A DNA stretch of 64,000 nt from Spirosoma sordidisoli (lineage in GTDB: Bacteria > Bacteroidota > Bacteroidia > Cytophagales > Spirosomataceae). Below, piece by piece: positions 23,800 to 31,433 of the stretch. A program made the position numbers and the translations under genes. The notes below the pieces were generated by a model. That model searched no databases. It saw only the letters and a list, made by a program, of their open reading frames with translations, and was not told the origin of the DNA. The stretch's first letter is position 1. Each line of letters begins with the position of its first letter. The DNA lies in NCBI RefSeq assembly GCF_004138325.1, contig NZ_SBLB01000008.1, positions 186,001 through 250,000 on the forward strand. The letters are read 5' to 3'.

Positions 23800-26247
23800 C
23801 TACCGCCGTCCGCGACCGCCCCGCCGGTTCTGGCCTTTGGCCGCCGGCGCGTCGCTGCGACCCGAACTACTGCGCCGGGCCGAAGAAGCCGACGACCGAC
23901 CGTCCGAATCCCGTTTGCCATCGGAGCGCCGACCCGATGTTTTGCCACCGGTGGCCCGGCTGGCATTGTCGCCGACGAGTACAAAATCCATACTCCGGCG
24001 GGCCAGGTTGGTTTCTTTAACCCGTACCTCTACCGCATCGCCGAAGGTGTATATTTTCTTGTTCCGCTGGCCAACGATCCGGTAGTTCTCCTTGTCGAAA
24101 TCGTAGAAATCGTCGCTCAGGTCCTGCATCCGCACCAGCCCTTCGCAGTTGTTCTCGGTGATCTCGACGAAGATGCCGAACTCGGTAACGCCCGAGATCA
24201 CGCCCGCAAACGTCCGGTCCGGCTCCATCCGGCTCATGAACTCGACCTGCTTGTATTTGATGCTGGCCCGTTCGGCATCCGACGCCATTTTTTCGCGGGC
24301 CGAGGCATGTTTACACTGGTCTTCGAGCGTATCGCGCTCAACCGGTTTGCCTTTGTCGAGGTAGTGTTGCAGCAACCGGTGGGCCATCATGTCGGGGTAG
24401 CGCCGGATCGGCGACGTGAAGTGCGAATACCGCCGGAAAGCCAGACCGAAGTGGCCCAGATCTTCGGTACTATAGCGCGCTTTCGACATGGTCCGCACCG
24501 CCAGCTGCGATAGCATACTGGCTTCGGGTTTGCCTTCGATACTGGCCATGAACTGATTCATGGAGTTCGAGAGGTGCTCTTCGTCTACTTTCAGTTTGAA
24601 GCCCAGCCGACCGGCAAAGTCCGCAAACTGCCGGAGTTTATCTTCGTCGGGGCCTTCGTGTACGCGGTAGACCATGGTGTTCTCATCGCCTTTTTTGTTC
24701 AGCGAGTGGACAAACTCGGCTACCCGTTTGTTGGCCAGCAGCATGAACTCCTCAATGAGTTTGTTGGTATCCTGCCGCAGTTTCGGATATACCGACAGCG
24801 GTACGCCGTTCTCATCCAGTTTGAAACGAACTTCTACCGTTTCGAAGTTGATGGCGCCCCGTCTGAAGCGCTCGGCCCGCAGCTTGTAGGCCAGCTCGTT
24901 GAGCAGCTGCAGCTCGGCCAGGTAATCGCCGTTGCTGTTGTTCAGGATGTCCTGCGCTTCTTCGTAGCTGAACCGCCGGTTCGAGTGGATAACGGTACGG
25001 CCAAACCATTCTTTTACAATATGGGCATCGGGCGTAAGCTCGAATACTGCCGAGAACGTCAGCTTGTCTTCGTTAGGACGGAGCGAACACAGGCCGTTGG
25101 AGAGCTTTTCGGGCAGCATAGGCACCACCCGGTCCACGAGGTAGACCGACGTAGCGCGCTTGAACGCTTCTTCTTCGAGCTTCGAACCGGGCCGCACGTA
25201 GTGGGTTACGTCGGCAATGTGTACGCCGATTTCGTAATGCCCGTTGTCCAGGATCTGCACCGACAGCGCATCGTCAAAATCCTTGGCATCGACCGGGTCG
25301 ATGGTGAACGTTGTCACCTCGCGCATGTCGCGCCGTTTGGTCAGGTCTTTCTTCAGGATTTTGGTCGGAATGGCTTCGGCCTCCTGCTCCACATCGGCCG
25401 GGAAATGGATCGGCAGCCCGAACTCCGCCAGGATGGCGTGCATTTCGGTATTATTCTGCCCCGCTACGCCCAGCACCGTGACGACCTCGCCCTCGAACCG
25501 CTGCTTACTACTGCCCGGATCGGGAAATTTGGTGAGCCGGACAATGACTTTTTCGCCATCACTGGCTCCGCCCAGTTTCTCTTTCGGGATAAAAATGTCG
25601 TCGTAGATTTTCTTGCTATCGGGAACGACAAAGCCGTAGGTGGGCCATACGTCGATACGACCAACCAGCTCGGTACGGCCACGCTCGACTATACTGACCA
25701 CTTTGCCTTCGATCCGCCGGCGCGAGCGCCCGCCCGATCCGTTGCGCGAATCGGCGAAGCGAACTACCCGAACCCGGTCACCATCGACGGCGCCGTTCAG
25801 GTCATCGGTCGATACCCAGATATCATCGTCGCGGTCGCCCCGGCCGCCCGTTGGCGACTCGGCAATGACGAACGCAAACCGCGAGTTAACATGGTCGACT
25901 ACGCCTGCTACAACGTTGGCGTCGGCATCGGCCCGGTAGGTGTTGTCTGGCTGGCGAGCAATGGCGCCCTCGTCGGTCAGTTCGCCGATGAGGCCGTGCA
26001 GAATGAGTTTCATCCGCCGGTCGCCGATGTCGAAATGCTCGAGCACCTGCTCCTGCGTAAACGACTGCTGATCGTTGATCTGGAAAAACGCCATCAGGTC
26101 GTTTTTCATCTCGTCAAGAAAGCTATCGGCCTGTTGAATAGGCCGGGCTTTGCTTTGTTCCGAACCTCGCTCGCGGGCACGTGGTTTCGTGCTGTCACCG
26201 CGGTCGGGCCGGGTGTATTTATTTTGTTTTGGTTTTCCGTTTCTCAT
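23800..26247 (-). CDS. rnr: Ribonuclease R
   Basis: An 815-residue 3'-5' exoribonuclease of the RNB (RNase II) family. In order: an N-terminal helix-turn-helix region (about 50-105), cold-shock domains (about 120-270), the RNB catalytic domain with IDPVDAKDFDDALSV holding the metal-binding aspartates, a C-terminal S1 domain (ISGVTEFGIFVEI), and a tail of about 50 residues rich in Ser, Arg and Gly. RNase R degrades structured RNA and takes part in ribosomal RNA quality control and tmRNA-linked decay. The basic tail, typical of RNase R, probably binds RNA or ribosomes. Confidence 0.95.
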   Translation of the reverse strand: MRNGKPKQNKYTRPDRGDSTKPRARERGSEQSKARPIQQADSFLDEMKNDLMAFFQINDQQSFTQEQVLEHFDIGDRRMKLILHGLIGELTDEGAIARQPDNTYRADADANVVAGVVDHVNSRFAFVIAESPTGGRGDRDDDIWVSTDDLNGAVDGDRVRVVRFADSRNGSGGRSRRRIEGKVVSIVERGRTELVGRIDVWPTYGFVVPDSKKIYDDIFIPKEKLGGASDGEKVIVRLTKFPDPGSSKQRFEGEVVTVLGVAGQNNTEMHAILAEFGLPIHFPADVEQEAEAIPTKILKKDLTKRRDMREVTTFTIDPVDAKDFDDALSVQILDNGHYEIGVHIADVTHYVRPGSKLEEEAFKRATSVYLVDRVVPMLPEKLSNGLCSLRPNEDKLTFSAVFELTPDAHIVKEWFGRTVIHSNRRFSYEEAQDILNNSNGDYLAELQLLNELAYKLRAERFRRGAINFETVEVRFKLDENGVPLSVYPKLRQDTNKLIEEFMLLANKRVAEFVHSLNKKGDENTMVYRVHEGPDEDKLRQFADFAGRLGFKLKVDEEHLSNSMNQFMASIEGKPEASMLSQLAVRTMSKARYSTEDLGHFGLAFRRYSHFTSPIRRYPDMMAHRLLQHYLDKGKPVERDTLEDQCKHASAREKMASDAERASIKYKQVEFMSRMEPDRTFAGVISGVTEFGIFVEITENNCEGLVRMQDLSDDFYDFDKENYRIVGQRNKKIYTFGDAVEVRVKETNLARRSMDFVLVGDNASRATGGKTSGRRSDGKRDSDGRSSASSARRSSSGRSDAPAAKGQNRRGGRGRR

Positions 26248-26365
26248 GTAATATGCTCTGCCTGAAGGGCGAGCTTAACTAGTTAAACACAGAGCGAACG
26301 CATTGGTTTTAAGCCGGTACAGAAACGGCCGGTCGCCCTGCGTTCTTCTCTTCTGGTGGCTGATT

Positions 26366-27103
26366 TCAGTCACTATTTACAATATGCTCGTCGGCCACGA
26401 GCGGGGCACCCACCATGCGCAGATAAACCTGTACGAGCATGACCACCGAATCGCGGGCATACTGTTCGATCCGGGGCCAGTCGTGTTCGCGGTAGTAGAC
26501 TTCGCTGGTGCGGTCGCCCATCCATTCGAGCGGTCGGCCGGGTACGTCCAGCACAGCCGCCAGCAGGTCGAGCGGTACGAAATGCCGTTTATCGCCGAAT
26601 TGCCACTGCTCCAGGGTATCGCGATGCGGTATTTCCCAGGGCTTCTTGCCGGCAATCTGCAAGGCCGGCGGCAGCGGCAACCCGTTTACCATCAGTCGCC
26701 GGCACAGGTAGGGGAAGTCAAACTCCTTGCCATTATGCGCGCAGAGCACCAGTTCGCCGGGTGGGTATCGGTTTACGATGGTCAGAAACTCGTTCAGAAT
26801 GGTTCGCTCATCGTCGTTGCTGAGCAGTTTGACTTTCAGGTTGGGCTGATCGGCATCGTTGAAAAAAAGACCGCCCACACCGATGCAGATAATCTTGCCG
26901 AACTCGGCGTAGAAAGCCGCCCGCCGGTCGTACCAGCCCGCTGCCGACAATTCATCTTCGGCCCGGAAATGGCGGCTTTTTTCTTCCCACTGCCGTTGCA
27001 GACGCGGATCGACCGCCAGCAGCGATGGCTCGCCCGCCACGGTTTTCAGATCGATGAATAAAACGTTTTTGAGTCGGCGTTTCCAGGAGACGGCTTGCGG
27101 CAT
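26366..27103 (-). CDS. DEDD-type 3'-5' exonuclease-like protein with altered active site
   Basis: A 245-residue ribonuclease-H-like protein of the predicted PolB-type 3'-5' exonuclease group found in Bacteroidota. The fold blocks are clear: VLFIDLKT (Exo I), AHNGKEFDFPYL (Exo II, Asp129) and EQYARDSVVMLVQVYLRM (Exo III). Exo I should read D-x-E but has Asp18-x-Lys20, and the aligned Exo III Asp appears as Ser219 after Tyr215. Two of four metal ligands are therefore missing, unless Asp218 substitutes by a one-residue shift. Probably an inactive or repurposed nucleic-acid binder. It stands alone between rnr and a hypothetical gene. Confidence 0.78.
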   Translation of the reverse strand: MPQAVSWKRRLKNVLFIDLKTVAGEPSLLAVDPRLQRQWEEKSRHFRAEDELSAAGWYDRRAAFYAEFGKIICIGVGGLFFNDADQPNLKVKLLSNDDERTILNEFLTIVNRYPPGELVLCAHNGKEFDFPYLCRRLMVNGLPLPPALQIAGKKPWEIPHRDTLEQWQFGDKRHFVPLDLLAAVLDVPGRPLEWMGDRTSEVYYREHDWPRIEQYARDSVVMLVQVYLRMVGAPLVADEHIVNSD

Positions 27104-27152
27104 CGGGGTTCAGGGTTGTCGGGTCATCGTGCCCACCGCAGCAGGCTGGCCA

Positions 27153-27557
27153 TCATTCGTGCAGGATTCCCTCCAGCCCCAGGGCTGGCACCGTAACGAG
27201 GTTATCCTCAACGATGCTATCGGGAACAAAGATGAATTTCTTATCGAATATCTGATTATCAATGTAGTAACTCACCCAATATTCATTGTTCAGATGAAAC
27301 ACATCGGGCATGATGGTTTCAACGACTTCGTGCGCACCGGGCTGTACCTCCACGAAGAAGTGCCGCAGAGTAGAGGTTTTCTGCTCCTCATCGTCTTTGA
27401 GCCCGTATCCTTTGGAGGTTACGAAAACCGTCCGGATCGGCACATCGTTCTGGTTGATTAAAAAAACCTGCCAGTCATACCCGCCGGCTATGTTCTCTTT
27501 GCGGGCAATCACAATCTGTACGCCCTCAACGGGCAAAAAATTAATATCTTTTTTCAT
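27153..27557 (-). CDS. Conserved hypothetical protein
   Basis: A 134-residue protein beginning MKKDINFLPVEGVQIVIAR, a start I associate with a small cytosolic family conserved in Cytophagales but without a known role. The sequence is strand-rich (WQVFLINQNDVPIRTVFVTSKGYG, EYWVSYYIDNQIFDKKFIFVP), has no signal peptide, and contains no catalytic motif I can name. It lies 43 nt downstream of lipB on the same strand, so the two may share a transcript. Function not assigned. Confidence 0.75.
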   Translation of the reverse strand: MKKDINFLPVEGVQIVIARKENIAGGYDWQVFLINQNDVPIRTVFVTSKGYGLKDDEEQKTSTLRHFFVEVQPGAHEVVETIMPDVFHLNNEYWVSYYIDNQIFDKKFIFVPDSIVEDNLVTVPALGLEGILHE

Positions 27558-27600
27558 TACCTGGTTTCCTGAACACAGCCAGCCGGTGCGGGTACATGCC

Positions 27601-28389
27601 TCACAACGGGCCGGAAACGGCGGTTACCGTTTCGTTCGGCTGCGTTTTTTCCTGTTGAATCAACTCCATCTCAAATAAATCGGCCAGGTGCTGTTTCACC
27701 CGACCGGCCACTTCGTTGAGCGGTACGGTATGCCCCAGTTCGGCGGCCAGCGAGGTTACGGCCTTATCGCTGATGCCACAGGGGACAATATGGCCAAAAT
27801 ACGACAAATCTGTATTGACGTTCAACGCAAATCCGTGCATCGTTACCCAGCGGCTGGCTTTTACCCCCATGGCGCAGATTTTTCGCGGCCGTGGGCCCCC
27901 GTCGTAGTCGAGCCAGACGCCCGTAAGCCGGTCGGCGCCTACCCCTTCTACCCGGCCCGCCCGCAGCCCGTAGTCGGCCAGCGTCCGGATGATGCTTTCT
28001 TCCAGCAACCGCATATAGCGGTGAATGTCCGTAAAAAAGTTGGCTAAATCCAGAATAGGGTAACCAACCAGCTGGCCGGGGCCGTGGTAGGTAATGTCGC
28101 CCCCGCGCCGGATTTTAAAGAACGTAGCGCCGTAGTCGGTCGCCAGCCGCTCTTCATCGACCAGCAGATTATCGATACTTCCGCTCGTTCCCAACGTATA
28201 GACATGGGGGTGTTCGCAAAACAAGAGGTAGTTGGGCGTGGACACCTGCTCCGCGTCCGGGCGTTCGCGGTTCTGCACTTTCTGCGCCACGATCTGCGCA
28301 AACAGGCGCTCCTGTTCGTCCCAGGCAGCCTGATAATCAATCAGTCCCAGATTTTCTACGACAACTTGCTTATTGATGCGTGTATTCAT
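27601..28389 (-). CDS. lipB: Lipoyl(octanoyl) transferase
   Basis: A 262-residue LipB enzyme, which moves octanoate from acyl carrier protein to the lipoyl domains of 2-oxoacid dehydrogenases and GcvH. The active-site Cys204 lies in PCGISDKAVTS and Lys177 in MGVKASRWVTMHGFALN; the substrate-binding block is RRGGDITYHGPGQLVGYPI. Length and motifs are complete. The product is completed by LipA, which is not in the window; lpdA, whose complex uses the cofactor, is 13 kb away. The start at MNTRINKQ is normal for the group. Confidence 0.96.
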   Translation of the reverse strand: MNTRINKQVVVENLGLIDYQAAWDEQERLFAQIVAQKVQNRERPDAEQVSTPNYLLFCEHPHVYTLGTSGSIDNLLVDEERLATDYGATFFKIRRGGDITYHGPGQLVGYPILDLANFFTDIHRYMRLLEESIIRTLADYGLRAGRVEGVGADRLTGVWLDYDGGPRPRKICAMGVKASRWVTMHGFALNVNTDLSYFGHIVPCGISDKAVTSLAAELGHTVPLNEVAGRVKQHLADLFEMELIQQEKTQPNETVTAVSGPL

Positions 28390-28481
28390 TCCTTTACGCG
28401 GAAGTCTGCTTCCACCTCCTCAAATAACACTAGAATCGGCCTCTTTCGTTCGATCTCCCGCCCGTAACTAACCCCTATCCC

Positions 28482-28835
28482 ATGGCACAGCACAATGAAA
28501 CCGGTAAACAGGGCGAAGCCGAAGCCGCCCGCTATCTTCTGGACAACGGCTATCAGATTGTAGCCACCAACTACCGGCACCAGCATGCCGAGATCGATCT
28601 GATTGCCCGCAAAGACAAGCTGATGGTATTCGTGGAGGTCAAGACCCGTACCAATGTCAGCTACGGCAACCCGGAGGAGTTTGTCAACTACACCAAAGCC
28701 CGGCTCGTTATGAAAACAGCCGAGCACTACATCTTCGCTCAAAACTGGCCCTACGACGTCCGGTTCGACATCATAGCCGTCACCATTGCCACTAACGAGG
28801 TCCGAATCAAACACATAGAAGATGCGTTCTGCTGA
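28482..28835 (+). CDS. YraN family protein (UPF0102)
   Basis: A 117-residue protein of the UPF0102/YraN family, which has a Holliday-junction-resolvase-like nuclease fold. The family pattern is complete: GKQGEAEAARYLLDNGYQI, then HAEIDLIARKDKLMVFVEVKTR, whose E-I-D and E-V-K residues form a PD-(D/E)XK-like site. The biochemical role is not known; genes of this family often stand next to rnhB, but here rnhB is 35 kb away. It has a short gap to the divergent lipB gene and is followed by a strong hairpin. Confidence 0.9.
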   Translation: MAQHNETGKQGEAEAARYLLDNGYQIVATNYRHQHAEIDLIARKDKLMVFVEVKTRTNVSYGNPEEFVNYTKARLVMKTAEHYIFAQNWPYDVRFDIIAVTIATNEVRIKHIEDAFC

Positions 28836-28843
28836 TGGGGAAA

Positions 28844-28879
28844 CAGGCCGTACGGGTTACCAGAAACCCGTACGGCCTG
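28844..28879 (+). terminator. Perfect 15-bp hairpin after yraN-type gene
   Basis: CAGGCCGTACGGGTT, a 6-nt loop (ACCAGA) and the exact reverse complement start 9 nt after the stop codon. No U-tract follows, so it may stabilise the 3' end rather than terminate by itself. Confidence 0.55.
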
Positions 28880-28945
28880 AGCGGTACGCTGCAAAACAAC
28901 AATTCCATAACAAGCGTTGAGACCTCAGTGGCGACTTCGGTTTTG

Positions 28946-28953
28946 TAGTTTTG
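28946..28953 (+). promoter_or_regulatory. -7 promoter box of the 486-residue protein gene
   Basis: TAGTTTTG fits TAnnTTTG. It overlaps a TTG codon that would start a longer reading frame, so it supports the ATG at 28987 as the true start. Confidence 0.5.
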
Positions 28954-28986
28954 CATCGTATCTTTATCAGCATAAGCACCACCATC

Positions 28987-30447
28987 ATGTACGAGAAGAA
29001 TATAGGCACGAAACAGAAAGCATTACGCGTCAACCTCGATCGGAAGATATACGGCTCGTTTGCCGAAATTGGTGCCGGTCAGGAAACAGCGGCCATGTTT
29101 TTCAAAGCGGGCGGCTCGTCGGGTACCATCGCCAAGACGATGTCGGCCTATGATATGACCTTCAGCGACTCGATCTACGGCGTTGAAGAAAGCGGCCGCT
29201 ACGTGGTTGAATCGCGGCTGGTGAAAATGCTCAATAAAGAATACAGCCTGCTGGAAAAACGCCTGGCCGAAAAACGCGGCCCCGATACGACTTTCTTTGC
29301 CTTTGCCAATACCGTAGCGGCTCTCAACTTCCAGAAAACCAACGACGCCCACGGCTGGATTGGCTGCCGGTTTCAGCTGACGCCCCAGTCGGGCTACAAC
29401 GATGTGATCATTCACGTCCGGATGCTCGACAACGAGAACGTGCTGCAGCAGCAGGCGCTGGGCGTAATTGGGGTCAACCTGATTTACGGCTGCTATTACT
29501 ACGCCAAATCGCCCGAAACGCTGGTGCTCTCGCTCATGGACGACCTCGCGCCCGAACGCATCCAGATCGACATGATCCGGTTCAGCGGGCCCGACTTTGC
29601 GGAGGTCGACAACCGGCTGATGAGTCTGCATCTGGTCAAAAACGGCTTCACCGACGCGGCCCTCTTCGGTCCCGACGGGCAGGTGCTGCAACCCTCCGAG
29701 GCTCTTTACAAGAAACACATCCTGGTCATGCGCGGGCGGCTGCGGCCCCTCACCAACGTTCAGCTCGACATGATCGAGAACGGGCTGAAACAGTTCAAAG
29801 CCGAACCCGACGTAGACGAAAGCAAGGTCGTATCGATGGCCGAGTTAACCCTGCATAACCTGAAAGCCAGCGACCAGGGCATCGACGAGAAAGACTTCCT
29901 CGACCGGGTCGACATTCTGTGCTCGATGGGGCAGGCCGTGATGATCTCCAACTACCTGGAATACTACCGGCTGGTGGCGTATCTGGCGCGGCTCACCCGG
30001 CTCAAGATCGGGCTTACGGTCGGTATCCCGAACCTCGAATACATCTTTGAAGAAGGGCATTATGAGTTTTTGCCGGGCGGTATCCTGGAAGGCTTCGCCA
30101 CCCTCTTCAGCCGGAAGGTGAAGCTGTTCGTTTACCCGACCCTGCGAAACGACGCGGTTTATACCTGCAACGACTTTCAGCTGCCCCCTACGCTGGAGCC
30201 GCTGTACCAGTACCTGGTTCGGAACGATAAAATCGAAGACATCCGCGACTATAACGAAGCGAATCTGCACATCTCGACCGACAGCGTACTCGAAATGATT
30301 CAGCGGGGCGAAGACGGCTGGGAGTCCATGGTACCCGACCGGGTGGCCCAGCGCATCAAAGACAAATGCCTGTTCGGATACCCCTGCGAGGTCGAATACG
30401 TACCCATCGGTCAGCAGGTACGCCAGCAGCAGAGTCTGGTCGACTAA
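28987..30447 (+). CDS. Conserved protein of unknown function, 486 residues
   Basis: A soluble 486-residue protein whose opening (YEKNIGTKQKALRVNLD, then YGSFAEIGAGQETAAMFFKAGG) I recognise as a widely conserved Bacteroidota family without a proven role; database names for it are often misleading. Repeated features include FAEIGAGQE (a Rossmann-like Gly motif resembling a SAM site), GWIGCRFQLTPQSGYND and GVIGVNLIYGCYYY. No membrane segment or signal peptide is present. The gene has its own promoter and a very strong terminator, and is not in an operon. Any enzymatic label would be a guess. Confidence 0.8.
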   Translation: MYEKNIGTKQKALRVNLDRKIYGSFAEIGAGQETAAMFFKAGGSSGTIAKTMSAYDMTFSDSIYGVEESGRYVVESRLVKMLNKEYSLLEKRLAEKRGPDTTFFAFANTVAALNFQKTNDAHGWIGCRFQLTPQSGYNDVIIHVRMLDNENVLQQQALGVIGVNLIYGCYYYAKSPETLVLSLMDDLAPERIQIDMIRFSGPDFAEVDNRLMSLHLVKNGFTDAALFGPDGQVLQPSEALYKKHILVMRGRLRPLTNVQLDMIENGLKQFKAEPDVDESKVVSMAELTLHNLKASDQGIDEKDFLDRVDILCSMGQAVMISNYLEYYRLVAYLARLTRLKIGLTVGIPNLEYIFEEGHYEFLPGGILEGFATLFSRKVKLFVYPTLRNDAVYTCNDFQLPPTLEPLYQYLVRNDKIEDIRDYNEANLHISTDSVLEMIQRGEDGWESMVPDRVAQRIKDKCLFGYPCEVEYVPIGQQVRQQQSLVD

Positions 30448-30451
30448 AAAC

Positions 30452-30497
30452 AACAAGCGAGGGGGGCAGAAAATGATTTCTGCCCCCCTCGCTTGTT
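30452..30497. terminator. Perfect 21-bp hairpin between convergent genes
   Basis: Left arm 30452-30472 and right arm 30477-30497 are exact reverse complements (AACAAGCGAGGGGGGCAGAAA and its partner) with a 4-nt ATGA loop. It lies 4 nt after one stop codon and 13 nt from the other, so it should serve both converging genes. Confidence 0.75.
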
Positions 30498-30510
30498 CCA
30501 GCGCGTTCGG

Positions 30511-31083
30511 TCAATGATAGCGTTGCGCCACCTGCGCCCGCATCTGCTGCGTTAATACAATAATCAACGCGCCCAGTACGATCGGGAAGACGCCGATAAA
30601 CCCGAGCGAATTATCGAATCCGGCGGGCCGCAGCAGTAAGGTAAAGGCCAGGGCACCGGCGGTCAGCACGTTGAGGAAATGGACCAGGCTGGTTCCGCTA
30701 ACGGTACCGGCTCCGCGTGCGGCCAGGAACGAGTACATAGCCTGAACGGCCTGCAGAAACGCATACATCATTGCCCAGAAGCCGAGCACGTCGACAAATC
30801 CTTTGATGGTACCTTCCGAAAAAACGAAGATCGCTACCCCAAAGGCAACGTCGGTAATGCCGTGTAGAATGCCCCAGAGGTTATTTTTCTCATCGCGCTG
30901 ATTCGAGAACGAGAAAACCAGCTGGCAACCGCCGGCCAGTACGGCCAGCACGCCCAGAATATGACCCGACTGGGCCGAGTACGAGCTAGCGAAGAAAAAC
31001 ATAGTTGCCCCGATGAGGACATATAAAACGCCCCGGCCAATCATCAGCCACCAGCGTTGTGTGTGATTCGTGTTCCGTTCCAT
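30511..31083 (-). CDS. HdeD/DUF308 family membrane protein
   Basis: A 190-residue protein with six membrane helices in three pairs, as in the HdeD/DUF308 family. The repeated pattern RGVLYVLIGATMFFF, ILGVLAVLAGGCQLVFSF and LHGITDVAFGVAIFVFS is typical. HdeD helps enterobacteria survive acid at high density; the role in Bacteroidota is unknown. There is no operon partner: a tRNA gene lies upstream and a convergent gene downstream. Confidence 0.83.
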   Translation of the reverse strand: MERNTNHTQRWWLMIGRGVLYVLIGATMFFFASSYSAQSGHILGVLAVLAGGCQLVFSFSNQRDEKNNLWGILHGITDVAFGVAIFVFSEGTIKGFVDVLGFWAMMYAFLQAVQAMYSFLAARGAGTVSGTSLVHFLNVLTAGALAFTLLLRPAGFDNSLGFIGVFPIVLGALIIVLTQQMRAQVAQRYH

Positions 31084-31211
31084 AGCGTTGAGCGAACAGG
31101 GGTTGAGAACCTGCTTCTTCCGACTTAACCTATTGAAAAAGGCGATTGTTTACGAAAACAACGAAAACAAAAAGCCCCATTCGGTTACGAACAGGGCCTT
31201 TCAGAAACAGG

Positions 31212-31284
31212 AGCGGGAAATGGGTCTCGAACCCACGGCCTGCAGCTTGGGAAGCTGCCGCTCTACCAACTGAGCTACTCCCGC
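31212..31284 (-). tRNA. tRNA-Gly (CCC)
   Basis: A 73-nt tRNA. On the minus strand it begins GCGGGAGTAGCTCAGTTGG, has the anticodon stem GCAGC/GCTGC around TTCCCAA (anticodon CCC) and a T arm with GGTTCGAGACC. The acceptor stem GCGGGAG/TTCCCGC closes with one G-T pair. The 3' CCA is not encoded (CCT follows). It reads GGG codons and is alone here. Confidence 0.96.
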
Positions 31285-31433
31285 GTGGAGCTTGTGTGAA
31301 CAAAGTTGGTCATTTCGTTAGAAAATGTCAAGGGGTTTGCTTTACATTGCTCAACGGTCAGCTCGCTGGACGGGGCCGCTGCCCCAACTACGGTTGCCTC
31401 ATCAGCGCTGACGGCCGGATAAACCCTTCATCT

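Noticed and set aside
24574..26265. 563-codon open frame opposite rnr
   Set aside because: Same reasoning; the sense strand encodes a complete RNase R.
31146..31433. N-terminal 96-codon extension of the OPT transporter
   Set aside because: It would run through the tRNA-Gly gene; the ATG at 31434 begins the family sequence.
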